This document shows, in pieces, positions 1-12,200 of a stretch of 64,000 nt of DNA; position 1 is the first letter of the stretch, and the number at the start of each line of letters is the position of its first letter. This stretch comes from Pandoraea commovens. GTDB lineage: Bacteria > Pseudomonadota > Gammaproteobacteria > Burkholderiales > Burkholderiaceae. The position numbers were made by a program, and so were the translations under genes. Below the pieces are notes generated by a model. It had not been told where the DNA came from and searched no databases. It worked only from the letters and a program-made list of their open reading frames with translations. The stretch covers positions 1 through 64,000 of the forward strand of contig NZ_CABPSA010000014.1 of assembly GCF_902459615.1 (NCBI RefSeq). The letters are read 5' to 3'.

Positions 1-200
1 ACTCACAAGCTCCAAAACCACTAACCACCGGGCTTTCTAGCCCGTCGCTTCAACCTCGTCGCTGCTTTCGCTGCGTCCCCGTCGTTGCGAGAGACGGAAT
101 ATTAATGACGTTCACGAACGAGCGCAAGTCCTTTGTGAAATTATTTTTACGATCGTGGGAATCTTGCGTGTCCACGCGCCAGCCACCGCCCAAACGAAGA
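1..200. other. Intergenic stretch at window edge
   Basis: No coding region is convincing here. A small hairpin is visible at 29-44 (6-bp stem CGGGCT/AGCCCG with a TTCT loop). The rest is moderately AT-rich towards 110-160. The gene to the left lies outside the window. Confidence 0.4.
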
Positions 201-240
201 GGACCGGCCGCTCTCCCTATATATAGAGAGCGGTCGGTCC
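201..240 (-). terminator. Hairpin downstream of the giant exoprotein gene
   Basis: Two 15-base arms, 201-215 and 226-240, are complementary with one mismatch around a 10-base loop. The hairpin begins 20 bases past the stop codon at 260. Only a short pyrimidine tract (TCTTCGTTT) follows on the minus strand, so termination is likely but not of textbook form. Confidence 0.6.
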
Positions 241-259
241 TTCTCCTCATCAAGAACGA

Positions 260-3200
260 TCAACGCATCAAGTTCTTCCGTTCCGTCGGGGTCAGCGCCT
301 GTAACTGGGACTCGGACAGATTCATCTGACCAACCACCTGCACGGGCGACGCCGGATCGTAGCGGAACATCTTGCCGGTATCCGCACGCGGCTTACCCGT
401 GCTGTCTGTCTGCGCCCCGGCATCCAGCATGCGCACGCTAAAGATGGACGACTGATTCTGCCTCGATGCCGCCCGATCGCGAGCCATCGCCTCCTGAGCG
501 GCGGACGCCGCTTGCGCCGCCGTGGCGCTCGCATTCGTCAGCGCACCGACGTTGACCGCAGCGACCGTCGGGATACCCACCGATTTGCCTTGCACCTGAA
601 TGTTCTCGGCATTCATCACACGCAATGCCGCAACGTTCACATTACCCGACACCCGAATCCCGGCTTCGCCCGCGTCGACCGTTCCCAGCGGGGCGATCAG
701 GTCGATGTCGCCCGGCGGTACCTCCGGGATCGGCGCCAGCGTCGCAATGCCAGCGCCCGTGTTCGGCGTCGTCGGCGAGAGCGAAACAATGCCGAGCCCG
801 TCATACACCCGGCGTTGCGGGGTATAGACGACGGTGGACTTCGAGCCGCGACCAGCGTTGATATCGCCTTGCGCCGACCACGCCAGGATGTGGCCGCCGA
901 ACGTCGTGAAAATACGGCTCTGTCCCAGCAGAATGCTATCGAGCGAATACAGTTCGACGTTGCCCCTGCCCTGCGTCAGAATCCCCGACCCTTCTTCCGG
1001 GACGAACCCGCCGTCCACGCCGACGAGCGTCCGCCCGCCTGGCGTGAGTACGCTCACGCCGCCACCAAAGTCCGTATGAATCCCGGCATCCTGCACTTCG
1101 TAGTGCGGCACGCCCGTCGCCGGACTTCCACGCGCAATCCACTGAGCCTGCGTCAAATACTTAACGCCGGCCTGCGGACGCGTCGTCGACAAACGATTCA
1201 TGTTCTGGAGGAAATACGCCGCGCTACTGTACATCGTCAGATCGCCGTCGTACTGCCGTGCCGCGCCCGTCGCATCGGTCGTCGGGAACAAGGTCGCAAT
1301 GGCTTCCCGACCGCGCAAATAGCTGCCCGCGCGCGGGCCGCTCGCGTCGTTGTACTCCCGGCCCGACGCACGCAGTTCGGCGAAATAGACGTCCCGGAGA
1401 TAGGCACGCTGTTGCTCGGGCGCAAGCGCGTCGAAGAACTGACGCGCGTCCATCGACGCCGCATCGAAACGAACGCTCTGACCATAGCGCACCGATGCGT
1501 CGCCAAAACGTCGGGTCAACCAGTTCACGAGATACAGATTGCTTTGCTGCTGATATTCATTTCGCAGATCGCGCTTGGCAACAGCCCCGGCACCGCCCGC
1601 CGCTTTGCTCGCGGCATCGAGTTCGGCCTGTTTGTTGACGAGATAGGCCTCGGCACGGCTCGCATCGTCCGCATAACCAAACTCCTGCTTCAGCCAGCCG
1701 CTCAACGTCATCTCGCCGCCATACACGACGACTGCCTTACCTGGCTGATCGGCGAACGGACGCCCCGCTTCGGCCAGATTCGCCGGATCCAGATAACGAG
1801 CAGCGAACGCCTTGAAGTCGATACCGTCGAGCCCCTTCGGACCGACGCCCGCCGCCACGGCAATCCCGGCACCGCTGCTCCGGTCACCCGACGTGACGTT
1901 GGTCAGCGCCCCGAGGCTGCGCAGCTCGGCCTTGTCGCCCATGAGAATGTCGCGTCCGGCCGTCACTTCGAGCAAGCCCGGACCGGCCACGTAGAACGAG
2001 CTATATCGGATATCGCGTCCGGCCGAGACGACGGAAATGTCGTCCGGCGAGTTCTGCACGATCAGGTTGCCCCGTGCCGTTGCATTGCTTCTCGGTTGCG
2101 GCCTGCCCGGATTGTTCACCGGATCCTGAAAGTCCGGAATGGTGTACCAGCCTGCGAAATTGCCGTTAGTCGACAGGAACGTTCCAAGCGGTGTGCCCGA
2201 GTTGACGATGTCTCTGCCCGCCCGGATGGCGACTGCGCCGTTGCCCTCGTACCAGTTCGCCTCCGTACCCGGTTGCGGCACCACGGTTCCGCGATAGTTG
2301 ATACCGCCGGTCTGAAGTCCCACGATATCGCCGGTCAGCGCATAGAAACGTGCGGGCGAGATGCCGCTGAAGTCGTACCCTGAGACGGTCGCCGGCGTCA
2401 GGCTGAACATCGGGAAACGATCGAGCGAATCCTGACTGTAGGCAAGCAGCATGAACCCGGGCGCCAGCGCATCTTGCCGAACGTTGGTCAGGAACTTAAG
2501 ACCGAACCAGGTGGCGAGCACCCCGCCCGCGAACGCCGGATTCTGCGCAGTGGGCAATGCTGTCGGATCCGCCGCCGAGCGACTGATCGCGTAGCCGGAG
2601 CTGTACAACGACTTACCTGCGATCATCTCCAGCGCGCCACCGTCGGTAGCGACCTTGAACAGGGAACTGACCGGCTCAGGTGCCAACAATACCGGTGTGT
2701 CGCCACGGGACGGATACGAATCTTCGCCGAGGATCCCCGTCGCCGAGTAACCGTTGTAGATGCTCCCATTGGCCGCCACAGCACGCAACGTGGCGGGCAA
2801 CACGAAGCGCCCGTCTGTCGCCGAATAGTTCATCCCCACACGGCCGTTGTCCCCCAACGTCGTGATCGGCACCAAATTCCCGCCCGCGCTGAACAGATCG
2901 ATGGCAGTCGAGGGCGTCCAGAGCGTGAACCAACTGATGCCCTCGCCGCTATAGGAGGTGCCGTTCACGGAGAACGGCGTGCCATTGGTGCGCTGTTGCG
3001 TGCGCGTGGCGTCGCCGTAACCGCCGATTACCAGATCGCCACGCGTGTCGATACGGGCCGTCGAGTCGCCCAGCACGAGCGATGGTCCACCGGTCCCGAT
3101 GCCGCGTTCGGCGACATAGGGGTCGCGAGCGCGCGACTCGCTTATGTCGGTGCCGCCAAAGATGGCGTCGAACCCGCCCAGTGCTCCGGCTTCGACGCGT

Positions 3201-6200
3201 GTCGCGCCGCGCAGGTTGGTGAACGTGCCGTTCAGTGCAAGATTGCCGATACGCCATGTGGACAGATCGGTAATCGGGTTATTGGTCGGCGCGACGGCGC
3301 GAACTTCGCGCACCGGATTCAGGCCGCCGCCGATACGCACGTCGAGATCGCCCCCACCGGTGAGTACGATCTGCGAGCCATCGGCCGAGACACGACCGGT
3401 ACTGGCCACAGAGACGTTCAGCCCCTCGCTTCGCGCCAGCGCACGTGGGCCTTCGGTATTGCCCGGCCCCATCCGCGATTCGAGCATGCCCGCGTTGCCG
3501 CCCGCCTCAAGCACGACGTTGCCACCGCCGAGCGTTCCAAGCCCGGTAAAGCCCTGCAGGAAAGGTGCCGTACCGAACACGTCGGAACCGCTCTGTTTGC
3601 CCGCCGTGTAAGTTCCGAAGTTCACCCACCATGCGGTCGGCACACCGTCCGTCTGAATCACGGAACCGGAGCCTTGTCGCCACAACCAGCTACCGACATT
3701 GCCCGAATCGGTGACCTGACGCGGGTCGCCGAACCCCGTCGCATTCGGGCGTCGGTAGCTATCGGACGTGCCGATCGTATCGCCACGAATGTCGCCCTGC
3801 GCGCGCACGAAGAGGTTGCCACCGTGCTCCGGATACCACGCCGAATACAGGCTCTGCGCCTTGCCGTCGACGAACTTCTCGAACTCGCCGCCGTCTGGCC
3901 CCAGCACCGTTGCGTTTTTCACCTTGGAGCGGGCCAGGTTGTAGGCGGCCGCCACATCTCGCGATTGCGTACCGGCCGTATAGACACCGTACGGCGAGTT
4001 CATGGTGAAGTTTCCGCCCGCGAGCATATCGAGATCGCCCGTGCCGGTGCGCACCACACTGAAAATCGGCTCACGCGCCGGGCTGGCTTTCAGTTCGAAC
4101 TGCGCAGGAATTCCCGGTGTGACGATCTGAATCATGTCGCCCATCGTGTTCCAGAAGTCCGCATCGGCGTCGGAATTGATACCGTAGTCCGCGAGCTCCT
4201 GCGCCGTAATCGGATCCCCGGGAGTCGTACCGAAATACCACGATGCATCACTTCCCCAGCGATACACACCGACTGTTCCCGTGCCCGGGATTTTCACTGA
4301 CTTTTCCCCCATCCCGTAATGCGTATCCGAGAGCGCCAGATGACCGTTCGCAGCAGACGCGCGCAGTGCACGCGGATCAGCGGCAGCAAGGTCCGCACCA
4401 GCGACCAGCCGCATCGACCAAGCGGCCGATCCCGGCTGCAGCATCGGCGCGAGCGCCAGCAGTTGTCCCTGAATTCCGTCGGCATCGGCGGGGCGCACGT
4501 TGACGAACGTCGCATCGTTCGGCAGCTTGACGGTCGTTTCTGCCGGAATGATCGCGCCCTTCTTCATCGCCAGATCGCTGGCCAGCACAAAGGTCGTGGG
4601 CAGCACCTTGCCTGCGGGCCAGATCATCGCGGCGACCGATGCGTCGCCGGGCAGCAGCACGCCTGCGTCCAGCTTCATGTCGCGAGTGAGCGTCACGCTT
4701 GACGTGAGTACCGAACCCGCCGCGTACACCACGTTGCCGGACGCATCGCGCACCGCGCCGCCCAGCACCGTGCCTGCGGGGAAGGTCAGATCGGCCGTCA
4801 ACGTCGCCTGCCTTGGCAGACGCGTGCCGCTCGGGAGCGTGCTGGCTTCGATCGAGATGTCGTAATTGAGTTGTCGCTCTGCCGGGAACGTCGTCCCTGC
4901 CGCAAGTGTGACCAGACCGCCCACGGGCACGACGGCGTCACCGCCCCAACCCGCCTTGCCGCTGGTGAGCACCCATCCCTTGTTGTCCGAAGACGTCGCA
5001 GTCAGCTTGCTCGTGTCGAAGCCGTCGTTCACGCTGCCGAACACTTCGAGGTTGCCGCCCGCACGAATGGTCAGCGCCCCGGCTTCGCCGCTGCCGTACA
5101 CACCGGTCTTCTGCGTGTTCGGATTCAGACTCGCGTAGCGATAGCGCGACATGTCGATGTCGCCATCGATGTGCAGATCGCCCTCAGGCGTGGCACTCAC
5201 GATCTCGACGCCCGGTCGCAGATGGAAGGCGGCCGTATAGCGACGCAGGCCCGCCAGTCGCGTGAGCAGTGCGCCGTTGGCCAGCGCGTTGGACATGAAC
5301 GTCTCGTTCTGTCCGTGCAGCGTGTCGAGATAATCCTGATCGATGATCTGATACGGTCGGCCGTCGACCGAAACGTCGGTGCCCGGACGCGCATTGGCAT
5401 CCCGCTGCATGCCGTTGACGGTAATCGAACGTGCACCATCGATCACGACGTTGCCGCCCGCATCGATGGCAATGTCGTTACCGGTCGCACTACCCGCGCC
5501 ATTCGGCCCCAGACGTTTGGCGCTGATCTCGACGGTGCCGACGTTGAGCGGCGTGCCATTCGTCCCGGCACGTACATCGATGCGCGCGCCATCGGCCAGC
5601 ACAACCCGCCCGTCACCGCCGTTGATTTCGACAATAGCGCGGTTCGAAGCCTCGATAGGCTTACCGTAGCTATCCAGCCGGAGCGTGGTGCTATGTGCGT
5701 CAAGCGTTGCATTGCCGCCGACGTTGACACCGTCACGCGCCGACAATCGGATGCTCCCCACCTGCTTGCCGCTCGCATCGACCCGCCCGGCGATATCGAG
5801 CCGCCCGCCGTCGACCGACAGCGTAATTTCGCGTGCCTTGAGTTCGTCGCCGACGACGAGATCGCCTTGCTTGATCTGGAAGCTGCGGCTACCGAACACG
5901 CCCCCTTCGCTCAAACGTGAATTCAATGCCGTGAAGCCATCGATGCGCTGTGCCCGCACATCGATACCGCCCGCGCTGAACGGGACCAGCGTGCCGCCTG
6001 CGTCGTACATGCCGGTCGCGCTGCCGAGCAACTTACCTGCGAGCGAGACGTCCCCGCCGGTCGCGCCCACTGCCGTCACGGACAACTTGCCTGCACGGTT
6101 CTCGACAGCCGACAGATCGATGACCGACCCACCCGCCTGACGCACGTTGCCTTGCTCGCTGGAAAGCAGCACGTCGCCGCCCCAGCTGTATTTCGTCGCG

Positions 6201-9200
6201 TCGAAGAACTGGAGCTTGCGTCCTGCGAGATCGAGTTGCGCGCCATCTCTGAGCGTGACATCACCGGCCGCGTCCACCCGCAGGCGACCGCTCGGCAGCA
6301 CGACATTGGTATCGATGTACGTCGCGCCGCCGGACTTCAGCCCGACTTCCGCCCCGAGGGCGGCGACCAGTTGGTCATTGCCAACCGCTGACTTCGCCCG
6401 TGCGCTTGCATTGGCGACCGTGATGTTCCCGCCCGCATTGAAGCGATTGACCGAACCCGCCGCCCCCGTGAGGATCGGCGTATCGATGACGATATCGCCG
6501 CCGCTGTAGTCGTAGGCGTGCGTCTGGTCGTTCCAGCCGTCTTGTGAGCGATAGACGGACAGGCTGCCCTTCTGATTGGCCGTGACACGTTCGCTCGCCT
6601 TGAGCTCGACCGTCGAGAACCCGACCGCCAGACGGTTCATGGCGTTGTTGACGTCGGGCTGCGTGGCCGGCCCAAAACCGAACTCGATCTCGCGTGCCTC
6701 AATCGCTAACCGACCGCTGCCGGTTCCCGCGCCACCGGCGACCACACTGCTCGCCGGGGCCTTCGAGCCGGTCCAGACCAGACGATCCGTGCGAATACGC
6801 GCCAGCGCATCGCTCGACCCGTAGCCGAAGATCGCAGGGGTGCCGAGCACGAGCGTATCGATGGTCGACTTGCCGGTGGTCGCGTCGATGGTGGACAGTT
6901 CGACGGAATCGTAGAAGTTGATCGAATCGCGGGCGATGAGCGACAGGCTCTCCAGCGCCGGTGCGCCGTACACCGTGTCACCGCGCAGCAGACGCGACAG
7001 CACCGGTTGATTCAGCGTCAGCCCCTGCGCAAGCTTCCCGGATGCCGCCAGCGCGTCGAGTGAAGCCTGCTCGCCCACGTTCACCCGCCCGACGGAGAGC
7101 GATAGTTGACGCGTGCCGTAGCGCACGGCATCGGTGATCGTGAAGCGCTTATCCGTCGCTACCGCGATGGAGCCCTCGGATAGCAGCAGCGATTCGCCGC
7201 TGCACGCAGCGCCCGCCGTGCAGACCCCTAGGTCGATGTAGCCCGAACCAAACGAGTCGGTAGCCGTTGTCGGCGTCGGCGCGAGCATCGCAATCCGACC
7301 GTTGGACACGGCCAGCACACCGGACGTGCCCGGTGCGTAGGTGTAGCCGTTCGACGCATCCCACATCTGCATGCCATAGCCGAGCGTGTTGATGCCGCTG
7401 CCCTGCTCGATGGTGATACCGCGGGTCGGTGAGCGTGTCACGATGAACACCTCACCCGCGCGCAAGACCGCGCCGCCGCGCAGCACCACGTCGTACACAT
7501 TGCCGCGACCATTGACATCGAACGATGCCGTGGCGGCCCCCAGCGTGCCTCCCGTGCCCTTGAGCACTTCGGGCAGCGCACCGATCGCCAGTCGCGCCGC
7601 ACCGATGGCGTTCAAGTCGTTGGCATAGAGCGATACCAAGCCGATATCGCCCACCGTTGGCCTGGCATTCGCGCCGAGAATTTCGAAGCTAGCGCCGGAC
7701 GGCGAACTGACGAGAACGCTGGCACCGTAACCGTCCTTTCCATGCGTGACGTCGGCGTGACCTTCGAAACGCAGCGACGGAAGTCCGTCGATTGCGCCCA
7801 GGTAGGAGTGCGGCAGGAAATATAAGTCGAGACGCTTGGCATCCGCCTCGATCAGCGAGCGGGGAACACCATCGCGGGCCGACGCCGCCCGTGCGAAATC
7901 GGCGTAGCTCATCTCGTTGTACTGCGAGTACTTACGCAACGTGTCTGCGGACGTGAGCACAGCCCGCGTAGGCGCGGCGCTGCGAATGCCGGTGTCGTTC
8001 ACGCTCAACTGTGCCGAAAGCGCGAGCGAGCCGTTGCGCATCGCGAGCGGCGTGAGACCCGCCGGTGCCGTCGTCCCCGGTTGTAACTCCACGCGGTACG
8101 CGCCAGGCAGCAGTGCGAATGTCGACGGCAGCAGCGTGTAGGTTCCGGCAGGCAGTCCCGGCACACCGTTGCCGATAGTGATCTGCTGACCGATGAGCGG
8201 TGCGCCCGCGCCGTTGTCGCTCACGATGGGCGCGTAGCCCGACTGTGCACCGGGAACGATGGCGTAGACCGGATTGGACGACAGGGACGGCAGCGTGAAG
8301 CTAGCCTTGTTGCCCGTCTGCACCACCTGCATGAGCGGCGAGAGGCGCGCGTCGATCGAGCCGCCGCGTCCGCTAAGGAACGCCGCGCCGCGAATCTCGC
8401 CACCGCCCGACAGATCGATGACCGCGCCATCATCCACGCCTACCGAGTGCGCATACACAGCAATCGTCGGCCCTGCGCCTGCCAGCGCGAATTTCGCGTC
8501 GGCACCGGCATTGAGATAGCTCAGGCCGTCGAGCGAGCCACCAAAGGGCATCGTCAGCCCGGCCGCACTCACCGACGTGACACTGCCCGGCAGCAAACGC
8601 AGCAAACCAATGGTCTGAAGGTTACTGGCGGTGCCGAACGTGATGGAGCCCATCGGGGCGCGCAACACCCCGCCCTGCAAGATATTCGGCGCGGCGAGCA
8701 TCAGATTGCCAAAGAGCGAATAGGGTTGTGCAGGTAGCGCGTCGCCCACGCGCTCGATGGTCAACTTGCGCTCAGGGTCGAATCGGATTTCGTTCGTCTG
8801 CCACTGTTCGTTCACATACGTGCGCTGCCCCACGACAATGGTCGCGGTGGCTTCGGAGACAGGGTAGATCTGAGCGGCGGCAAGCGTCAGATCGCCCGGA
8901 ACGTAGAACGTCGTCTTGTCGAGAAGCCGCAGGTCGCCACGGCTGCGCAACGCGACATCGCCAAACGCGAGTCGGCGGACTTCGATCGGTGCAGTGTTCG
9001 TCTCGATGGTCCCCGCTGTGCCGAATTGCATCGGACCCGACAGATCGATGATCGATGCATCGACCTCGAACTTTGCGTTGCGGTCCTGCGCTGGTAATCC
9101 GAGCGCACCGCCACCCTGCCCCTGATTCTTCGAGCCCACGACCGCATTGGGCATGATCTCGTTTTCGCCCTGCGCACGCGTGGCCCCGGCCAGTTGCACA

Positions 9201-12200
9201 TACGGCGCCGCAATCTTCACCACGCTTCCCGGGGTCGCGTTCGCTGCCAGACCGAAGGAATTGGCCGTCAGTCGCACGCTTTGTCCCAGCGACAGGTCGA
9301 CGCTGCCGTCGAAGTCGATCATGCCGTTGGCGAGCAGCGCCAGATTGTCGAAGCCACCGGCCTTGACGCGATCCACGCCGATGCGAGCAGTCCCCATCGC
9401 GAGCCCGCCACCGACTGCGCCCGCCGTCAGGGTGTCCGACAGCGTGCTCGGACCCTGCGTTTGTGCAACGACCATCTCGTGGGCGACGCGAACCGCGTCT
9501 TCCACGGCGGCACCCTTGAGTGTGAGGCGGTCGACAGGGGCGTACGCCAGCGTCTCAAGCACCAGATTCAGCGTGCCGCCCGCAGCGCCCGCGCCCCCCG
9601 ACGCGGCGATCATCTCACCGTCGAGATACAGGCCCCGTGCCGAGGCCAGCGAAATCACGCCGCCGTTGCTCGTCACATGCGTGCGGCCCTGACCCGGTAC
9701 GTCGACGTCTGCCGACGCGCCCGACGCATCGAGCTTCGCTCCGGGGCGCACGATGACGAAAGCGTCTGCGGCGTCGACCTTGGTCGCTCCGGGCGCGTAC
9801 TTTGCGCCGATCTGGATCGTGCCGCCAGCGGCCACCCGGCCGTTGTATGCGCCGGACGCGTCCTGCGCCACAAACGGTCGGGCCGCCACATCGATCACGG
9901 AATGGCTGCCGAGCCAGATCGAGCGCGCCGTGAACGCGCCGTCGGGGCGATCGACGTCATTGCCCGTGCCGAACGCGCCGCGCAACAGACCGACCGTCCC
10001 CGAGGCCGCGTACAACCCGCCGAGCAAGGTGATCTGATCGTTGCCCGTCAGCGCGATGCTGCGCCCCGGATCGACGTCGATGCGCGCACCTTCGGCCACG
10101 ACCAGCGGCGCGCGCTTGTAGACCGTCCCCGCGTTGAGCGCGAGATCGGCACCGCCGCGTTGCGTGACGGTGCCCTTCGCGGCGTCGCTCTGCCAGACCG
10201 GCGGGAGATACGTGCGCAATACGCGAGACGGATCGCTGCCGCTCGCGGCGTCCTGCGCGGCCTGCTTGTCCGCATACAGCACCGGCATCACGACGTTCAG
10301 ATGTGCATTGTCGGCCACAGACACGCCCAGTTGACCCGTGACGTCGTAGCGCGCGAAACCCGTAGAGAAGAGATCCGCACTCAAGACCGTAGGCGACGCC
10401 ACCCGCACCTTCTTAGTCACGGTCAGCCCGACGGGGACGACATCCCCTTTAGTCAGCGTCACGTCGAACGGCAGCGGCGTGCCTGCCTTGGCGACTACGT
10501 TGTACGGCACGACAGGGATGCCCTGCGGGAAGACGTTACCCGGAAGCACATAGTCCGGCGCGACGGTGCCGAACGTGCGCACGATAACGGTGGCCGCAGG
10601 CACGACCTGCCCCGAACTATAGGAGCGGCCACTCGGTGCGTAAGCGAAGAAGGTGCCCGACGCCCCTGCAGGCACCGTCCAGTCGGCGGCGAGCGTCACC
10701 GGCGCGTCGGCGGTGATCGCCGGTGCTGTAGTGAGCGTCTGCCCCGGCATCACGCGTGAGATCGTCTGCTTGTAGTCGACCGGCGCGATGGTGCCCGCCT
10801 TGATCGTATAGTCCTCCAGCAGCATGACGTTAATCGGCAACGACTCACCGGCAGCGAGCCATCCCTCCGTCTGAAGCCCCGCACCGCCGATGAGCACGCC
10901 GTTGCCCGTGTCGACCTTGAGCGTGCCGCCGCCGTTCACACCATGGGCGCGCAACGTGCCGTCGACCTGCAACTCACCATGCCGCTTGCCGTCGAGGTCG
11001 TACTGGCTGGCCAGCAGCGAGACGCTGCCGCCCTTGCCACCACGCACCGCGCCGTTCGACAACAACGCTGCGCCCGACGACACATCGACGACACTCCCCG
11101 GCAGCAACCTCACGTCGCCCGAACTGGAGAGCTGCACACTGCCGCCGTTGACGTACGGCAGGCCGTGAATGCCCGCTTCGCCGTCGTCCGCCCGGCTCCA
11201 CAGGCCACGTGCGTCGAGCGTCGCGCCGCCCGCCACCTTGACGTACTGCTCACCGCCGATGACAGCGGTGTCTGCGACAGGCATGTCGGTCCAGACACCG
11301 TTGCTGGTGATCGTGAGCATCTGATTCAGGATGTTGCCTGCGGCGATAACCCCGCCGCGCGCCGTCACGTTAGCGTTGAGTTCCACGCGCGTGGCATGCA
11401 GGCCGACGTCACCACCATCGGCAACACGAAGGTCACCGCCCAGCGTCAATCGCTCGGTCGCCATCAGCTTCACGGCACCGAAGTTCTGACGATTGATCCA
11501 GTCGGCGTCGAGCGAGATCTTGCCTGCGCGCTTCGGATCGATCGCCGCATCGAGTGCGATGTCGGCCGCCAACGCCAGCACCGACCCGACGTCGATAGTA
11601 CGAACGAGCGCCGACGGACTGTCGCGCAAGGCGAGCGCTACGTCGTCGTAATAGGGCGTGATCCGCCCAACGATGAACTGTCCGGCGCGCGGTGCAGCCA
11701 GTTGAGATTGCAGATAACCGTCGTAGAGTCCCCGGTCGGCGGCCAGCGTCTGGCGCGGCCCTTGATAGACGGACGTATCGACGTCGCCCTCAAGCACGGC
11801 CGACAGACTGGAGACGACCAGACGCCCCGCATCGCGTCCGACGGTGTAGCCGTTCTCCAGGCGTTCGCCCGGCGCGATGAATGGCGTGGCGAATGACTCC
11901 GTGGTGCCTTTACCCCATCGGGTGTGAGCGACTTCGAAACCGCGATACACACCCAGATAGCGCAAATCGCCCGGCGCATTGTCAGCACGATAGAGTTGCC
12001 CGTCATCGCCACGCAGCCAGCTCTGACGGATCATGCCGGTCTGCACGTCGAGCGTGCCGCCCGCGAGATTGATCAGCGAACCGGCGCGCGTGACGACCTC
12101 TGCGCCGCCCAATTGCACCGTTCCACCCTGTGCGGCCCACTCGCCGATACCGTGTTGCGCCGTGTTCAGATAGCCGCTGACTTCGAGCAGACCGCCCGCG

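Noticed and set aside
512-2383. Long plus-strand ORF opposite the exoprotein gene
   Set aside because: Arg/His-rich translation without domains, antisense to a clearly coding frame; a product of high GC. The same holds for 2474-4300, 9194-10759 and 12695-14146.
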